This document shows, in pieces, positions 1 to 6,819 of a stretch of 7,457 bases of DNA. The notes under the pieces are model-generated. The model ran no database searches, had not been told where the DNA came from, and was given only the letters and a program-made list of their open reading frames with translations. A program made the translations under genes and the position numbers. The first letter of the stretch is position 1; each line of letters starts with the position of its first letter. Source of the DNA: Actinomycetota bacterium (GTDB lineage: Bacteria > Actinomycetota > Rubrobacteria > Rubrobacterales > Rubrobacteraceae); NCBI GenBank assembly GCA_020200675.1, contig JAIVIG010000340.1, positions 1-7,457 on the forward strand, written 5' to 3'.

Positions 1-624
1 GGCTAGCGTCGTCACCTCCAGGCCGCGCAGCCGGAGGACGAGCGTCGCCAGAAGGCCGAGCGATCCGGCGCCGACCACCGCGGCGCGTCTCGGTCGCCAG
101 ATCCCGAGACGGCGTTGTATCTCGTAGGCCTGCTCTATGCCCTTCTCCACGATGCTGACCGGCTCCATTAGCACCCCGACCTCCTTCAGGCCGGCGGGCA
201 CCTTGACTATGTACTCCGGATCTTCCACGTAGCGCTCGGTCAAAAAGCCGTGCAGCAGGTTGATGCCGCGCTCGTAGTACGTATCGTCGGTGGTCATGTC
301 GTAGGCGCCGATCAGATCGTAGATGCTGTCGCCGGGTCTGCGCACTGTCGCCGTCACGTGGTCGCCGGGACGTAGGTCGCTCACATTCGGGCCGACCTCC
401 AGTACCCGTCCGAACGACTCGTGGCCGGTGACCAGGAAGTCGTAGCCTTCCGGGGCCGCGCCGTACTCGCCGGCGTCGATCTCCTGATCCGTCCCGTCCA
501 CCCCAACGCGCAACACCTCGACGAGCACGCCGCGCCCGTCGGAAACGTCGTCGACGCTCGGCTCCGGCAAGTCGGCGAGGTGCGTGCTGTCGGGCTTGCC
601 GGGGAAGACGGCGACCGCTTTCAT
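1..624 (-). CDS. Zinc-dependent glucose 1-dehydrogenase, 3' end cut off by window
   Basis: Medium-chain dehydrogenase that would oxidise beta-D-glucose to glucono-1,5-lactone with NAD(P)+ in the cytoplasm. Only the first 208 residues are visible. The N-terminal catalytic domain has [10 protein letters not shown] (residues 39-48), TGHES (66-70) and MEP (153-155). By family comparison with haloarchaeal glucose dehydrogenase, D43, H68, E69 and E154 are the catalytic-zinc and substrate residues. The Rossmann fold begins with GAGSLG at 185-190. There is no cysteine anywhere in the visible part, so the four-cysteine structural zinc site of the Sulfolobus enzymes is absent and Asp replaces the usual zinc-binding Cys. 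The ATG overlaps the stop of the MOSC gene as ATGA, and an AAAGGAG Shine-Dalgarno lies 8 nt upstream inside that gene, so translation is probably coupled. The second half of the NAD(P) domain is outside the window, so cofactor choice cannot be read. A related sugar or alcohol dehydrogenase is possible. Confidence 0.85.
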   Translation of the reverse strand, partial: MKAVAVFPGKPDSTHLADLPEPSVDDVSDGRGVLVEVLRVGVDGTDQEIDAGEYGAAPEGYDFLVTGHESFGRVLEVGPNVSDLRPGDHVTATVRRPGDSIYDLIGAYDMTTDDTYYERGINLLHGFLTERYVEDPEYIVKVPAGLKEVGVLMEPVSIVEKGIEQAYEIQRRLGIWRPRRAAVVGAGSLGLLATLVLRLRGLEVTTLA

Positions 625-1310
625 CCGGGACTCTCCTTTTTTGCAGCCTTGTCTTTCTCATCGGTGGCGCCGGCTTTGGCCAGGCGTTGCTCGAACGAGT
701 CGCGCCACCCGGGCGAGAGTGCTCGAACGCGCAGCGCCCGCTTTGCTCCCTCCAGGTTCTTCGGCTCGAAGAAGAGCAGGTGGCTCATCTCCCGCACCGA
801 CATCCGTTCGGGGTCGCTCTCGACGCGCTCGAACACGTCCCCCGCGCCGACCTCGCCTTCCTCCAGGACGCGCAGGTAGAACCCGACGCGACCGCTCGCC
901 AGAAACAGCTTGGGGAACCCGGGCATGCCCATCTTGATGCCGAGCTTGAAGCACGGGGGGCGCGGCTGGGAGACTTCGACCAGTGCTTCCCCGACGCGGA
1001 AGACGTCGCCGATGTGGACCTCGTCTTCCATCATCCCCTCGACGGTGAAATTCTCTCCGAACTGGCCGAAGGCGAACTCGTTCCGGCCGAGCTCGCGTCG
1101 CCAGTGGTCGTAGTTCTCGATGGAGTAGGCGTAAGCCGCCCGGTCGACGCCCCCGTGGTTCTCGAGGTCCGCCTGTCCATCCCCGTCGAGGTTCGACTTC
1201 CGCAGCATGATCCTACTCCCGACCGGTTCCTTGAAGATGCCCGTGGACACCGTTTCACGCCCGTGCGGGACTTCCTTGGGCAACGAAACGTTTACGGAGA
1301 GTAGCTTCAT
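621..1310 (-). CDS. YiiM-type MOSC domain protein with C-terminal 3-alpha domain
   Basis: A 229-residue protein of the MOSC superfamily, close to E. coli YiiM (about 224 residues). Known members handle molybdenum-cofactor-dependent reduction of N-hydroxylated compounds such as hydroxylaminopurine. Visible hallmarks are [19 protein letters not shown] (residues 52-70), [12 protein letters not shown] (81-92) and [10 protein letters not shown] (115-124), where C120 is the conserved MOSC cysteine expected to bind molybdenum. The C-terminal third ([12 protein letters not shown], then a helical stretch) matches the YiiM 3-alpha domain. It ends in a Lys/Glu/Ala-rich tail of about 20 residues whose codons also carry the Shine-Dalgarno for the next gene. 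It starts with ATG at 1310, with a GAGG about 11 nt upstream that overlaps the end of the cold-shock remnant. Its partner reductase and exact substrate cannot be read from the sequence. Confidence 0.85.
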   Translation of the reverse strand: MKLLSVNVSLPKEVPHGRETVSTGIFKEPVGSRIMLRKSNLDGDGQADLENHGGVDRAAYAYSIENYDHWRRELGRNEFAFGQFGENFTVEGMMEDEVHIGDVFRVGEALVEVSQPRPPCFKLGIKMGMPGFPKLFLASGRVGFYLRVLEEGEVGAGDVFERVESDPERMSVREMSHLLFFEPKNLEGAKRALRVRALSPGWRDSFEQRLAKAGATDEKDKAAKKESPG

Positions 1311-1317
1311 TCCGTGG

Positions 1318-1477
1318 CTATCCTCGCTTCTGGATGTTGCGGGCCGTTGGACCCGTCTCGTTCTCGACCAGTTCGAACCTCACCGGCGTGCCCGGGCTCA
1401 AGGTGCGGTACCCCTCACCAGGAATGGCGGTGAAGGCCAGCGTCCACGTCGAAAGAGCGTACCACGCCTTGCGCTAC
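1318..1477 (-). pseudogene. Remnant of a cold-shock (CSD) domain with a frameshifting internal deletion
   Basis: Two pieces of a CspA-like domain lie side by side in different frames. From 1477 the peroxiredoxin frame reads VAQGVVRSFDVDAG, matching the first strand of cold-shock proteins (compare MAQGTVKWFNADKG). From about 1434 to the TAG at 1318-1320 another frame reads FTAIPGEGYRTL, then SPGTPVRFELVENETGPTARN and IQKRG, matching the second half of the domain (FSAI-EGYRTL-GQ-VEFEV-GPQA-N). Only about one base separates the pieces, where an intact domain has about 16 codons carrying RNP1 (GYGFI) and RNP2 (VFVHF). The frame of the second piece is closed by a TAG at 1474-1476, so it cannot be an independent gene. 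Because the first piece is in frame with the peroxiredoxin and has no good start codon of its own, an ancestral peroxiredoxin-CSD fusion is the simplest reading. A separate decayed csp gene, or an assembly error, is also possible. Confidence 0.75.
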
Positions 1478-2104
1478 ATGCAGGCCGTTAGCGCCGAGCG
1501 GCGGCGCGCCGTCGATCCACTCCTGCTGGGGGATTCGGATCTTTTTGGCCTCCGGCGTGTCGTGCGCCTCGTAGTGGTAGTCCGACCGCCCGCTCATGAC
1601 CTCGCGCAGGTCCTGGCGCAGCTCTTCGAGCGTCGGCCGCCCGACGAAGAACCAGCCGTCGTAGATCTTGTGTATCGTCAGGTCGGGGCGCAGCACGAAG
1701 GTAAAGGGCTGGGCAACGTAGGCGTACTCTCCTTCGGTCTCGTCGAGGATGCCGATGCGCTCGATGACCTCCCGCTTCTCGTCGGACAGGAAGGGCCACT
1801 CCGCTCCCAACCCGGCGCGGAAGGCCGCCCCTACGAGCGGCGCGTCGGCGCTGACCGTCACGAGCTTGCCGAAGTTCACCGCAAGCTCGGACTGGAGTTC
1901 GACTAATTGACGCATGTGCTGCTGGTCGCGCGGGCAGAAGAAACCACGGCCGAAGATCAGGACGAGCGGGTAGCCGTCGGTGAAGCCGAGCTTCTCGTCC
2001 ATGGGGCTGGGCTTGACGTACCCGGAGAGCCGGCGCGGCTTTTCGCGATGGTCTAGTAGCTCGAAGTCCGGGAAGACGTCGCCGACGCGCAGGTTGGTGG
2101 ACAC
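1415..2104 (-). CDS. One-cysteine peroxiredoxin-like (AhpC/TSA family) protein, C-terminus frameshifted
   Basis: Thioredoxin-fold peroxiredoxin-type protein expected to reduce hydroperoxides in the cytoplasm. The N-terminus VGDVFPDFELLD (residues 7-18) is typical of the redoxin family. The active-site loop is FGRGFFCPRD (51-60) with C57 as the likely peroxidatic cysteine, and FTFVLRPDLTIHKIYDGW is the usual later strand-turn-strand. C57 is the only cysteine, so there is no resolving Cys. The standard PxxxTxxC motif is replaced by an RGxxCP form, as in peroxiredoxin-like relatives. The start is GTG at 2104; the ideal AGGAG at 2112-2116, 7 nt upstream, supports it. The redoxin part ends near residue 208. 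The last 21 residues are the start of a cold-shock domain followed by out-of-frame sequence (LHRHSW), so the native C-terminus has been lost. Function of the redoxin part may survive. Confidence 0.8.
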   Translation of the reverse strand: MSTNLRVGDVFPDFELLDHREKPRRLSGYVKPSPMDEKLGFTDGYPLVLIFGRGFFCPRDQQHMRQLVELQSELAVNFGKLVTVSADAPLVGAAFRAGLGAEWPFLSDEKREVIERIGILDETEGEYAYVAQPFTFVLRPDLTIHKIYDGWFFVGRPTLEELRQDLREVMSGRSDYHYEAHDTPEAKKIRIPQQEWIDGAPPLGANGLHVAQGVVRSFDVDAGLHRHSW

Positions 2105-2117
2105 TCTGGCTCTCCTC
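2105..2117 (-). promoter_or_regulatory. Strong Shine-Dalgarno deciding the GTG start of the peroxiredoxin gene
   Basis: The 13-nt gap after the TGA of the oxidoreductase gene reads GAGGAGAGCCAGA on the minus strand. The AGGAG is 7 nt from the GTG at 2104. This supports GTG as the real start and tight coupling of the two genes. Confidence 0.75.
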
Positions 2118-3512
2118 TCACCCGTTGAGGGTAGCGAACAGCTTGTTCAACGACTCGGCGAGCGTCGGGTGGGCGAAGGGGCCGTCCCGGAGGGCCGTGT
2201 AGGGTAGATCTCCCATCATAGCTATATGTACCATCGACATGATCTCGCCGCCTTCGATACCCAGGATCGTGCAACCCAGGATCCGACCCGTGTCGGCGTC
2301 CACCACGGCCTTCATCATGCCGCGGGTCTCGTCCATCTCTAAAGCCCGGGGAACGTGGCTCATCGGCATCCTGGCGACCTGAACGTCGCGGCCCTGCTCT
2401 CTGGCCTCCCTCTCACTCATTCCCACCCGGCCCAACTGCGGGTCGATGTAGACGGTGTAAGCTACCAGCCTGTCGGTGATGGTGGCGCCCCCGCCTTCGA
2501 GCAGGTTGGTGCTGAGGATGCGGAAGTCGTCGTAGGAGATGTGGGTGAAGGCCGGACCGCCCTTCGCGTCGCCCAGGGCGTAGACGCCCGGTACGTTGGT
2601 CTCCAGCCGCTCGTTGACCTCGACGAAACCACGCTTGTCGGCCTGCACGCCGGCCGCGTCGAGGTCGAGGCTGTCGGTGTTTGGCGGCCGACCTATGGCC
2701 ACCAGCAGGTGAGAGCCGGAGAGCGTGCGCTCCCCGTCCGGTGTCTGTACGGTCAGTCCTACTCTGCCGTCGCCGTTCTGTTCGGCCCGTAACGCCTCGG
2801 TTTCGAGCAGCACTTCTATGCCGTCTTCGCGCAGGATCTCTGCTACCGCCTCGGCCACGTCTTCATCTTCGCGGGCCAGCAGTTGCTCACCCCGCTGCAT
2901 TATCGTGACCTCGCTGCCGAAGCGGCGGAACATCTGGGCGAACTCGAGGCCTACGTAGCCGCCGCCGAGCACCAGCAGATGATTGGGGACCTCGTCCAGC
3001 TCCATGATCGAGGTGGAGTCCAGGGTAGGCACGCTGTCCAACCCTTCGATAGGTGGAACCAGGGGTCGAGCGCCGACGTTGATGAAGATGTTGTCGGCGG
3101 TCAACCGGACCGTTTCGCCGTCGTTCAGATCTACCCGGAGCTCCTTCGGACCGGTAAAGCGAGCCTCACCCAGAAACAGGTCCAGGCCCTTGGTGCTCTC
3201 GATAATCCGCCGGACGCCGTTGCGGAATTTGTCTACGATGTCTCGCTTGCGTTGCCGCACTTCGGTCATCTCGACGGTTACCTGGCCGTTGTGGATGCCG
3301 TAATCCTCCGAACGACGGTCCACGTAGGCCGTCCGGGCGCTGGCGACCATCGTCTTGGTCGGCGTGCAGCCTACGTTTACGCAGGAGCCGCCTACATGTT
3401 CCCGCTCTATGATCGCGGTCTTGTGCCCGGCCTCGGCCAGCGCACCCGCGAGCGGTTTCCCGCCCTGGCCGGAGCCGATCACGATGGCGTCGTAGTGTTG
3501 TTCCGTGCTCAT
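2118..3512 (-). CDS. RclA/mercuric-reductase-like FAD-dependent disulfide oxidoreductase
   Basis: A 464-residue class I pyridine nucleotide-disulfide oxidoreductase. In order: FAD dinucleotide motif GSGQGG (residues 13-18), redox-active disulfide [13 protein letters not shown] (41-53; C44 and C49), NAD(P)-binding GGGYVG (183-188), second FAD motif ending in [16 protein letters not shown], and a dimer-interface tail with [14 protein letters not shown]. The last third resembles E. coli RclA, a reactive-chlorine-inducible Cu(II) reductase (compare FTHPSMSESLNDLF). It lacks the NmerA domain and C-terminal cysteine pair of true mercuric reductases, and there are no mer genes nearby. After the second dinucleotide strand the sequence is IMQRG (204-208), with no acidic residue and an Arg, which favours NADPH; this is an inference. 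ATG at 3512 has AGGAG 9 nt upstream. It lies 36 nt after the 6-phosphogluconate dehydrogenase gene and 13 nt before the peroxiredoxin gene, suggesting a role in oxidant or metal stress. Automated annotation may call it mercuric reductase or dihydrolipoamide dehydrogenase. Confidence 0.85.
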   Translation of the reverse strand: MSTEQHYDAIVIGSGQGGKPLAGALAEAGHKTAIIEREHVGGSCVNVGCTPTKTMVASARTAYVDRRSEDYGIHNGQVTVEMTEVRQRKRDIVDKFRNGVRRIIESTKGLDLFLGEARFTGPKELRVDLNDGETVRLTADNIFINVGARPLVPPIEGLDSVPTLDSTSIMELDEVPNHLLVLGGGYVGLEFAQMFRRFGSEVTIMQRGEQLLAREDEDVAEAVAEILREDGIEVLLETEALRAEQNGDGRVGLTVQTPDGERTLSGSHLLVAIGRPPNTDSLDLDAAGVQADKRGFVEVNERLETNVPGVYALGDAKGGPAFTHISYDDFRILSTNLLEGGGATITDRLVAYTVYIDPQLGRVGMSEREAREQGRDVQVARMPMSHVPRALEMDETRGMMKAVVDADTGRILGCTILGIEGGEIMSMVHIAMMGDLPYTALRDGPFAHPTLAESLNKLFATLNG

Positions 3513-3548
3513 TAAGAAGAGCTCCTCTCTGCTCTTGGATGCTTCGAG

Positions 3549-4511
3549 CTACTCACTCGGGAAACCTCCTATACGTCCCTCCCGGCGTTCGCGGGCGGCC
3601 GCTTCGTCCTTACCGTAGGCGTGGCCGCCGAATCCGTGGCGCATCATAGCGATGGAGCGGGCCCAGTTCTTCTCGTCGTCGCGCGAGGCAAAGAGCTGCA
3701 TCACGGACTGCGAGATGATCGGAACCGGCACCTCCATGTGGAGGGCGTCGTCGACGAGCCAGTTCACCTCGCCCGTATCCTCGACGTAGGCGGGGATGCC
3801 GTCTGTCCCGCCGTCCGATCGATAGGCCTCCTCCATCAAGTCTATGAGCCAGGACCGTATCACCGACCCGTGGCGCCAGCAGCGCAGGACCTCGGTGATC
3901 TCCAGCTTGTCGCGGTAATGCTCCAGGAGGTCCACGCCCTCCGCGATGGCCTGCAGCATACCGAACTCGATCCCGTTATGAACCAGCTTGGCGAAGTGCC
4001 CAGCTCCCGGGGGACCTGCGTGGACGTAACCGCCCTCCACCGCCAGAGCGCGCACGATCGGCTCGACCTCGACGATAGCCTCCCATTCGCCGCCGGCCAT
4101 AAAGCAGGCCCCGTTGCGCGCGCCCTCGATGCCGCCGCTGGTCCCCAGGTCCACGAAGTGGATGCTCCGCTCCTTGAGCCGGCGGTGGCGTCGGATCGAG
4201 TCGCCCCAGTAAGAGTTGCCGCCATCGACGAGGATGTCACCCTCGTCGAGTTGCTCGGCGAGGTCGTCGAGGACCTGATCTACCGGCGGCCCCGCCGGGA
4301 TGTAGAGAAAGACCACCCTCGGGGGAGCGAGCTGCGCCTTGAACTCCTCCAGGGAGCCAACCTCGACGAGACCGGCCTCGAGCATGTCGTCCGGGGCGCC
4401 CTTGCGCGTGGAGCCGACCACGCGCATGCCTTTCTCCAGTGCCTGAAGGACGAGGTCGCCGCCCATCCGGCCCAACCCGACCACTCCAAACTCATTCTTT
4501 GCTTCCGTCAT
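3549..4511 (-). CDS. gnd: Decarboxylating 6-phosphogluconate dehydrogenase, short GndA type
   Basis: Converts 6-phosphogluconate to ribulose 5-phosphate and CO2 with reduction of NAD(P)+. At 320 residues it belongs to the short bacterial group, against about 470 for classical Gnd. Visible motifs: GLGRMG (residues 12-17), DGGNSYWGDS (96-105), the substrate loop GTSGGIEGARNG (123-134), and AKLVHNGIEFGM (174-185) with K175, N179 and E182 at the catalytic positions (equivalent to Lys183 and Glu190 of the sheep enzyme). The segment after the second Rossmann strand is VVGSTRKG (31-38), lacking the Asp typical of NAD-preferring short forms; the Ser-Thr-Arg-Lys cluster could bind the NADP 2'-phosphate (inference). 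ATG at 4511 has AAGGAG very close (about 4 nt). It lies 60 nt downstream of the GH15 gene. With glucose dehydrogenase in the same operon it suggests an oxidative gluconate route, though no gluconate kinase is in view. Confidence 0.92.
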   Translation of the reverse strand: MTEAKNEFGVVGLGRMGGDLVLQALEKGMRVVGSTRKGAPDDMLEAGLVEVGSLEEFKAQLAPPRVVFLYIPAGPPVDQVLDDLAEQLDEGDILVDGGNSYWGDSIRRHRRLKERSIHFVDLGTSGGIEGARNGACFMAGGEWEAIVEVEPIVRALAVEGGYVHAGPPGAGHFAKLVHNGIEFGMLQAIAEGVDLLEHYRDKLEITEVLRCWRHGSVIRSWLIDLMEEAYRSDGGTDGIPAYVEDTGEVNWLVDDALHMEVPVPIISQSVMQLFASRDDEKNWARSIAMMRHGFGGHAYGKDEAAARERREGRIGGFPSE

Positions 4512-4571
4512 GTAGCTCCTTCTCGTTCTTCCGGTTAGCTCGCGCTCAGGATCGCCCGGGCGGGGGCGACG

Positions 4572-6404
4572 TTATTGTCCTCCTGGGCTCCCGGCTCCGA
4601 GCGCCCGGTTGAGGCTGAAGGCGGCGCTGATCAGGGTAAGGTGCGTAAAGGCCTGAGGGAAGTTGCCCAGGGCCTCGCCGCCAGGGCCGATCTCCTCGGC
4701 GTAGAGTCCCAGGTGGTTGGAGTAGCCCAGCATCTGTTCGAAGATGAGCTGGGCTTCGTCAACCCGTCCCGCGCGGGTAAGCGCCTCGACGAGCCAGAAC
4801 GAGCAAAGGTTGAACGTCCCTTCTTCTCCCTCGAGGCCGTCCGGCGACTTCTCGACGTCGTATCGGTACACGAGGCTGTTGGAGACCAGGCCGCCGTCTT
4901 TCGGAGAACGGTTGGTAGCGTCCAGCGTCCCGAGCATCCTGGGGTCATTGGCGGAGAGGAAGAATACGAGCGGCATGATCAGGTTCGAAGCGTCCAGGGT
5001 GTCGTCATCGTAAGATTGCACGAACGCCTTGCGCTCGGCGCTCCACCCCCGTTCCATGATCTCCTCGTAGATCTGGTCGCGTACCTTGAGCCACCGATCG
5101 CGGTCCGCGGGGAACGAACGCTTGGATGCCAGCCTGAGGCCACGGTCTATGGCGACCCAACACATCAGCTTGGAGTACACGAAGTGTCGCTGCCCGCCGC
5201 GGATCTCCCAGATCCCCTCGTCTTTCTGTTGCCAGTTGTCGCAGACCCAGTTGATGAGCACGCGCAGACGGGTCCACAGGTCGTACGAGATAGGGTCCCC
5301 GTGCTTGTTGTAGAGGTAGACCGCGTCCATCAGCTCGCCGTAGATGTCGAGTTGGAGCTGGTCGTAGGCGCCGTTCCCGATCCTGACCGGGCGCGAGCCG
5401 CGATAGCCGTCCAGGTGATCCAGGGTCTCCTCGGTCAGGTCGCTTCGCCCATCTATCCCGTACATCAACTGCAGAGAGCCGTCGGGATTGGAATGCTGGC
5501 AGCGGGACTCCAGCCAGCCCATGAACTGGGCGGCCTCCTCGGTGAACCCGATGCGCAAGAGACCGTAGAGGGTGAAGGCGGCGTCCCGGATCCAGGTGTA
5601 CCGGTAGTCCCAGTTTCGCTCGCCGCCTAAAGACTCCGGCAGACTACACGTTGGCGCCGCCACGATCGCCCCCGTCGGCTCGAAGGTCAGGAGCTTGAGC
5701 GCCAGCGCCGAGCGGTAGACCCTCTCGCGCCAGCGGCCGGTGTAGGTGCATTGCGAGAGCCACCGGCGCCAGTACTCCACCGTCTGCCTCAGAAGCTCCT
5801 CGGCCTCTGGCTCTGAGAGAGACATGCCACAGCCGGCTCCGGCCTCGATCTCCCGGAGCACGAACATCGCCGTCTGCTCCTCCTGAAGCGTAATCTCGGC
5901 GGCGACCCCCCTGTCCTGTTGCTCCAGGGGAACGCTCGCCGTTAGGCCCAGGCCAAGTTGTGGCGAGCGGAAGCACGCGCCTTCATCGGAGATCTCGGTC
6001 TCGTGCTCCTCCCGGGCGTAGTCGAAGGCCGGGAAGCACTCCATCCGGAAGGACATCTCACCGCGGACCACCTTGACACGACGTATTAGTTGATGGTGCC
6101 CGTGACCGTTTTCGGGGACGCCCACCGGCATGTAGTCCGTGATCTCCCCGACCCCGGCCGGAGAGAAGAACCGCGTGATCAGGACGTTGGTATCCGGCCA
6201 GTAGAGCTGTTTGCATGTGAAATCTCCAGAGGCGGGGGAGATCTGGAAACGGCCGCCTTTCTCGTCGTCGAGGATGGCCCCGAAGACGCTCGGCGAGTCG
6301 AAGTGTGGGAAACAGAGCCAGTCGATCGACCCGTCCATGCCCACCAGGGCCACGCTATGCATGTCCCCGATGATCCCGTAATTCTCAATCGGTCGATAAG
6401 TCAC
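4572..6404 (-). CDS. Cytosolic GH15 family glycoside hydrolase (glucoamylase or trehalase type)
   Basis: A 610-residue GH15 enzyme that would release glucose from an alpha-glucan, maltooligosaccharide or trehalose. The N-terminal beta-sandwich starts [20 protein letters not shown] and contains [16 protein letters not shown] (residues 24-39). The (alpha/alpha)6 barrel has [18 protein letters not shown] (about 260-277), DEGIWEIRG (about 395-403) and [21 protein letters not shown] (starting about 568). By alignment with Aspergillus glucoamylase, E400 (in IWE) is the likely general acid and E570 (in YAEE) the general base. No signal peptide or membrane segment is visible, so the substrate is intracellular. 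I chose GTG at 6404 because the conserved N-terminus begins there and a strong GAGAGGAG precedes it; the frame stays open to an ATG at 6476, but those residues are not GH15-like. First gene of the operon. Actinobacterial relatives include characterised trehalases, so substrate is undecided. Confidence 0.92.
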   Translation of the reverse strand: MTYRPIENYGIIGDMHSVALVGMDGSIDWLCFPHFDSPSVFGAILDDEKGGRFQISPASGDFTCKQLYWPDTNVLITRFFSPAGVGEITDYMPVGVPENGHGHHQLIRRVKVVRGEMSFRMECFPAFDYAREEHETEISDEGACFRSPQLGLGLTASVPLEQQDRGVAAEITLQEEQTAMFVLREIEAGAGCGMSLSEPEAEELLRQTVEYWRRWLSQCTYTGRWRERVYRSALALKLLTFEPTGAIVAAPTCSLPESLGGERNWDYRYTWIRDAAFTLYGLLRIGFTEEAAQFMGWLESRCQHSNPDGSLQLMYGIDGRSDLTEETLDHLDGYRGSRPVRIGNGAYDQLQLDIYGELMDAVYLYNKHGDPISYDLWTRLRVLINWVCDNWQQKDEGIWEIRGGQRHFVYSKLMCWVAIDRGLRLASKRSFPADRDRWLKVRDQIYEEIMERGWSAERKAFVQSYDDDTLDASNLIMPLVFFLSANDPRMLGTLDATNRSPKDGGLVSNSLVYRYDVEKSPDGLEGEEGTFNLCSFWLVEALTRAGRVDEAQLIFEQMLGYSNHLGLYAEEIGPGGEALGNFPQAFTHLTLISAAFSLNRALGAGSPGGQ

Positions 6405-6408
6405 GGCT

Positions 6409-6413
6409 CTCCT
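6409..6413 (-). promoter_or_regulatory. Shine-Dalgarno deciding the GTG start of the GH15 gene
   Basis: AGGAG within the purine-rich run GGGAGAGGAGAG on the minus strand, 4 nt from the GTG at 6404. It supports this start over the in-frame ATG at 6476. Confidence 0.75.
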
Positions 6414-6429
6414 CTCCCAAACGGTTACC

Positions 6430-6465
6430 CGATCGTATTGTACGAGACAATCGTTATCGCAAAGA
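6430..6465 (-). promoter_or_regulatory. Candidate operon promoter with overlapping palindrome
   Basis: On the minus strand a TACAAT (6442-6437) resembles a -10 box, with TTGCGA (6463-6458) a possible but too closely spaced -35 (14 nt); an alternative pairing is TTGCGA with AATACG at 17 nt. The TACAAT lies within a perfect spaced palindrome, ATTGT-N5-ACAAT, at 6437-6451, which could be an operator for a repressor dimer. This is the only good place for a promoter upstream of the six-gene operon. The exact boxes and the regulator are uncertain. Confidence 0.4.
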
Positions 6466-6564
6466 CGCGGCCGCAAAGTTGACGGTGAAGCGCTTGCACC
6501 ACACGGAGATCGCCCGCTGTACCTCCGGATCGAAGCCGGCCGTCGGATCGTATCTCTGATCGCC
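6454..6564 (-). pseudogene. 36-codon coding-like remnant, unidentified
   Basis: Minus-strand frame bounded by TAG (6565-6567) and TAA (6454-6456). It reads [18 protein letters not shown], then [18 protein letters not shown]. About three quarters of third codon positions are G or C, as in the genuine genes of this window, and the composition looks protein-like. There is no ATG or Shine-Dalgarno; the only internal start is a GTG leaving a short peptide. It may be the 3' tail of a decayed gene that once preceded the GH15 gene. I do not recognise the family. Chance cannot be excluded for so short a frame. Confidence 0.3.
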
Positions 6565-6618
6565 CTAGTTACCCTTCAACCTTCCGAGGTATTGCACGGT
6601 TAATGCTACCCGACCGGC

Positions 6619-6657
6619 CTTACGCAGGTCTTGCGTTTTTCTTACGAAACCCTTACA
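6619..6657 (+). repeat. CTTAC direct repeats at helical phasing
   Basis: CTTACG at 6619-6624, CTTACG at 6641-6646 and CTTACA at 6652-6657, spaced 22 and 11 nt, i.e. two turns and one turn of the helix. An inverted copy, TGTAAG, lies at 6740-6745. Direct repeats with 11-nt spacing are the usual form of binding sites for OmpR/PhoB-family response regulators; assignment to such a regulator is inference only. Confidence 0.35.
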
Positions 6658-6670
6658 CCTGTCGATTCCT

Positions 6671-6694
6671 GCCGCCAGCCGTATGGGGCGGCTG
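6671..6694. repeat. Overlapping alternative hairpins
   Basis: GCCGCC (6671-6676) can pair with GGCGGC (6687-6692) around a 10-nt loop, or CAGCCG (6676-6681) with CGGCTG (6689-6694) around a 7-nt loop. The two pairings exclude each other. No following T-run, so neither looks like an intrinsic terminator. They might form part of a structured leader or simply reflect high GC. Confidence 0.3.
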
Positions 6695-6792
6695 TCCAGG
6701 ACTGGCCGGTCGAACCCGCGGGCGATTCTTCCGATCTTGTGTAAGACCTCCGCAAGATTCGTCGCATACGTGGCAGTGAGTTGAGGAAGCTA

Positions 6793-6819
6793 ATGTTGCT
6801 GTCCCCGTCGCGCCAACAT
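6793..6819. repeat. Inverted repeat upstream of the transporter promoter
   Basis: ATGTTG (6793-6798) and CAACAT (6814-6819) are perfect inverted 6-mers separated by 15 nt. They lie about 30 nt upstream of the candidate -35 of the transporter gene, where an activator or repressor could bind. No regulator gene is present in the window to match it. Confidence 0.3.

Noticed and set aside
1415..1480. Programmed frameshift joining the peroxiredoxin to the rest of the cold-shock domain
   Set aside because: No slippery run is present at the junction. A shift would still leave out about 16 codons with both RNA-binding motifs.
2118..3512. True mercuric reductase (MerA)
   Set aside because: There is no NmerA domain and no C-terminal cysteine pair, and no mer genes are nearby. 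The C-terminal part resembles RclA.
4553..4562. Palindrome CGCCCGGGCG between the GH15 and gnd genes
   Set aside because: It is a short GC palindrome expected by chance at this base composition, with no loop and no T-run. It would not form a terminator.
4575..5630. Long open frames on the plus strand opposite the GH15 gene and also opposite the oxidoreductase (2883-3515) and gnd (3621-4538)
   Set aside because: They are mirror frames of strongly supported minus-strand genes in high-GC DNA. Their translations have no recognisable domain and they lack Shine-Dalgarno sequences.
6405..6476. Longer GH15 protein starting at the ATG at 6476
   Set aside because: The extra 24 residues do not resemble the GH15 N-terminus, and the strong Shine-Dalgarno sits directly before the GTG at 6404. 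The extension also overlaps the likely promoter.
6622..6640. Intrinsic terminator, ACGCA-GGTCT-TGCGT followed by TTTT
   Set aside because: The stem has only 5 bp and no plus-strand gene ends upstream, so there is nothing for it to terminate.
6708..6716. T-loop-like GGTCGAACC suggesting a tRNA
   Set aside because: One base is missing from the GGTTCGAACC form, and no matching acceptor, D or anticodon arms could be built around it.
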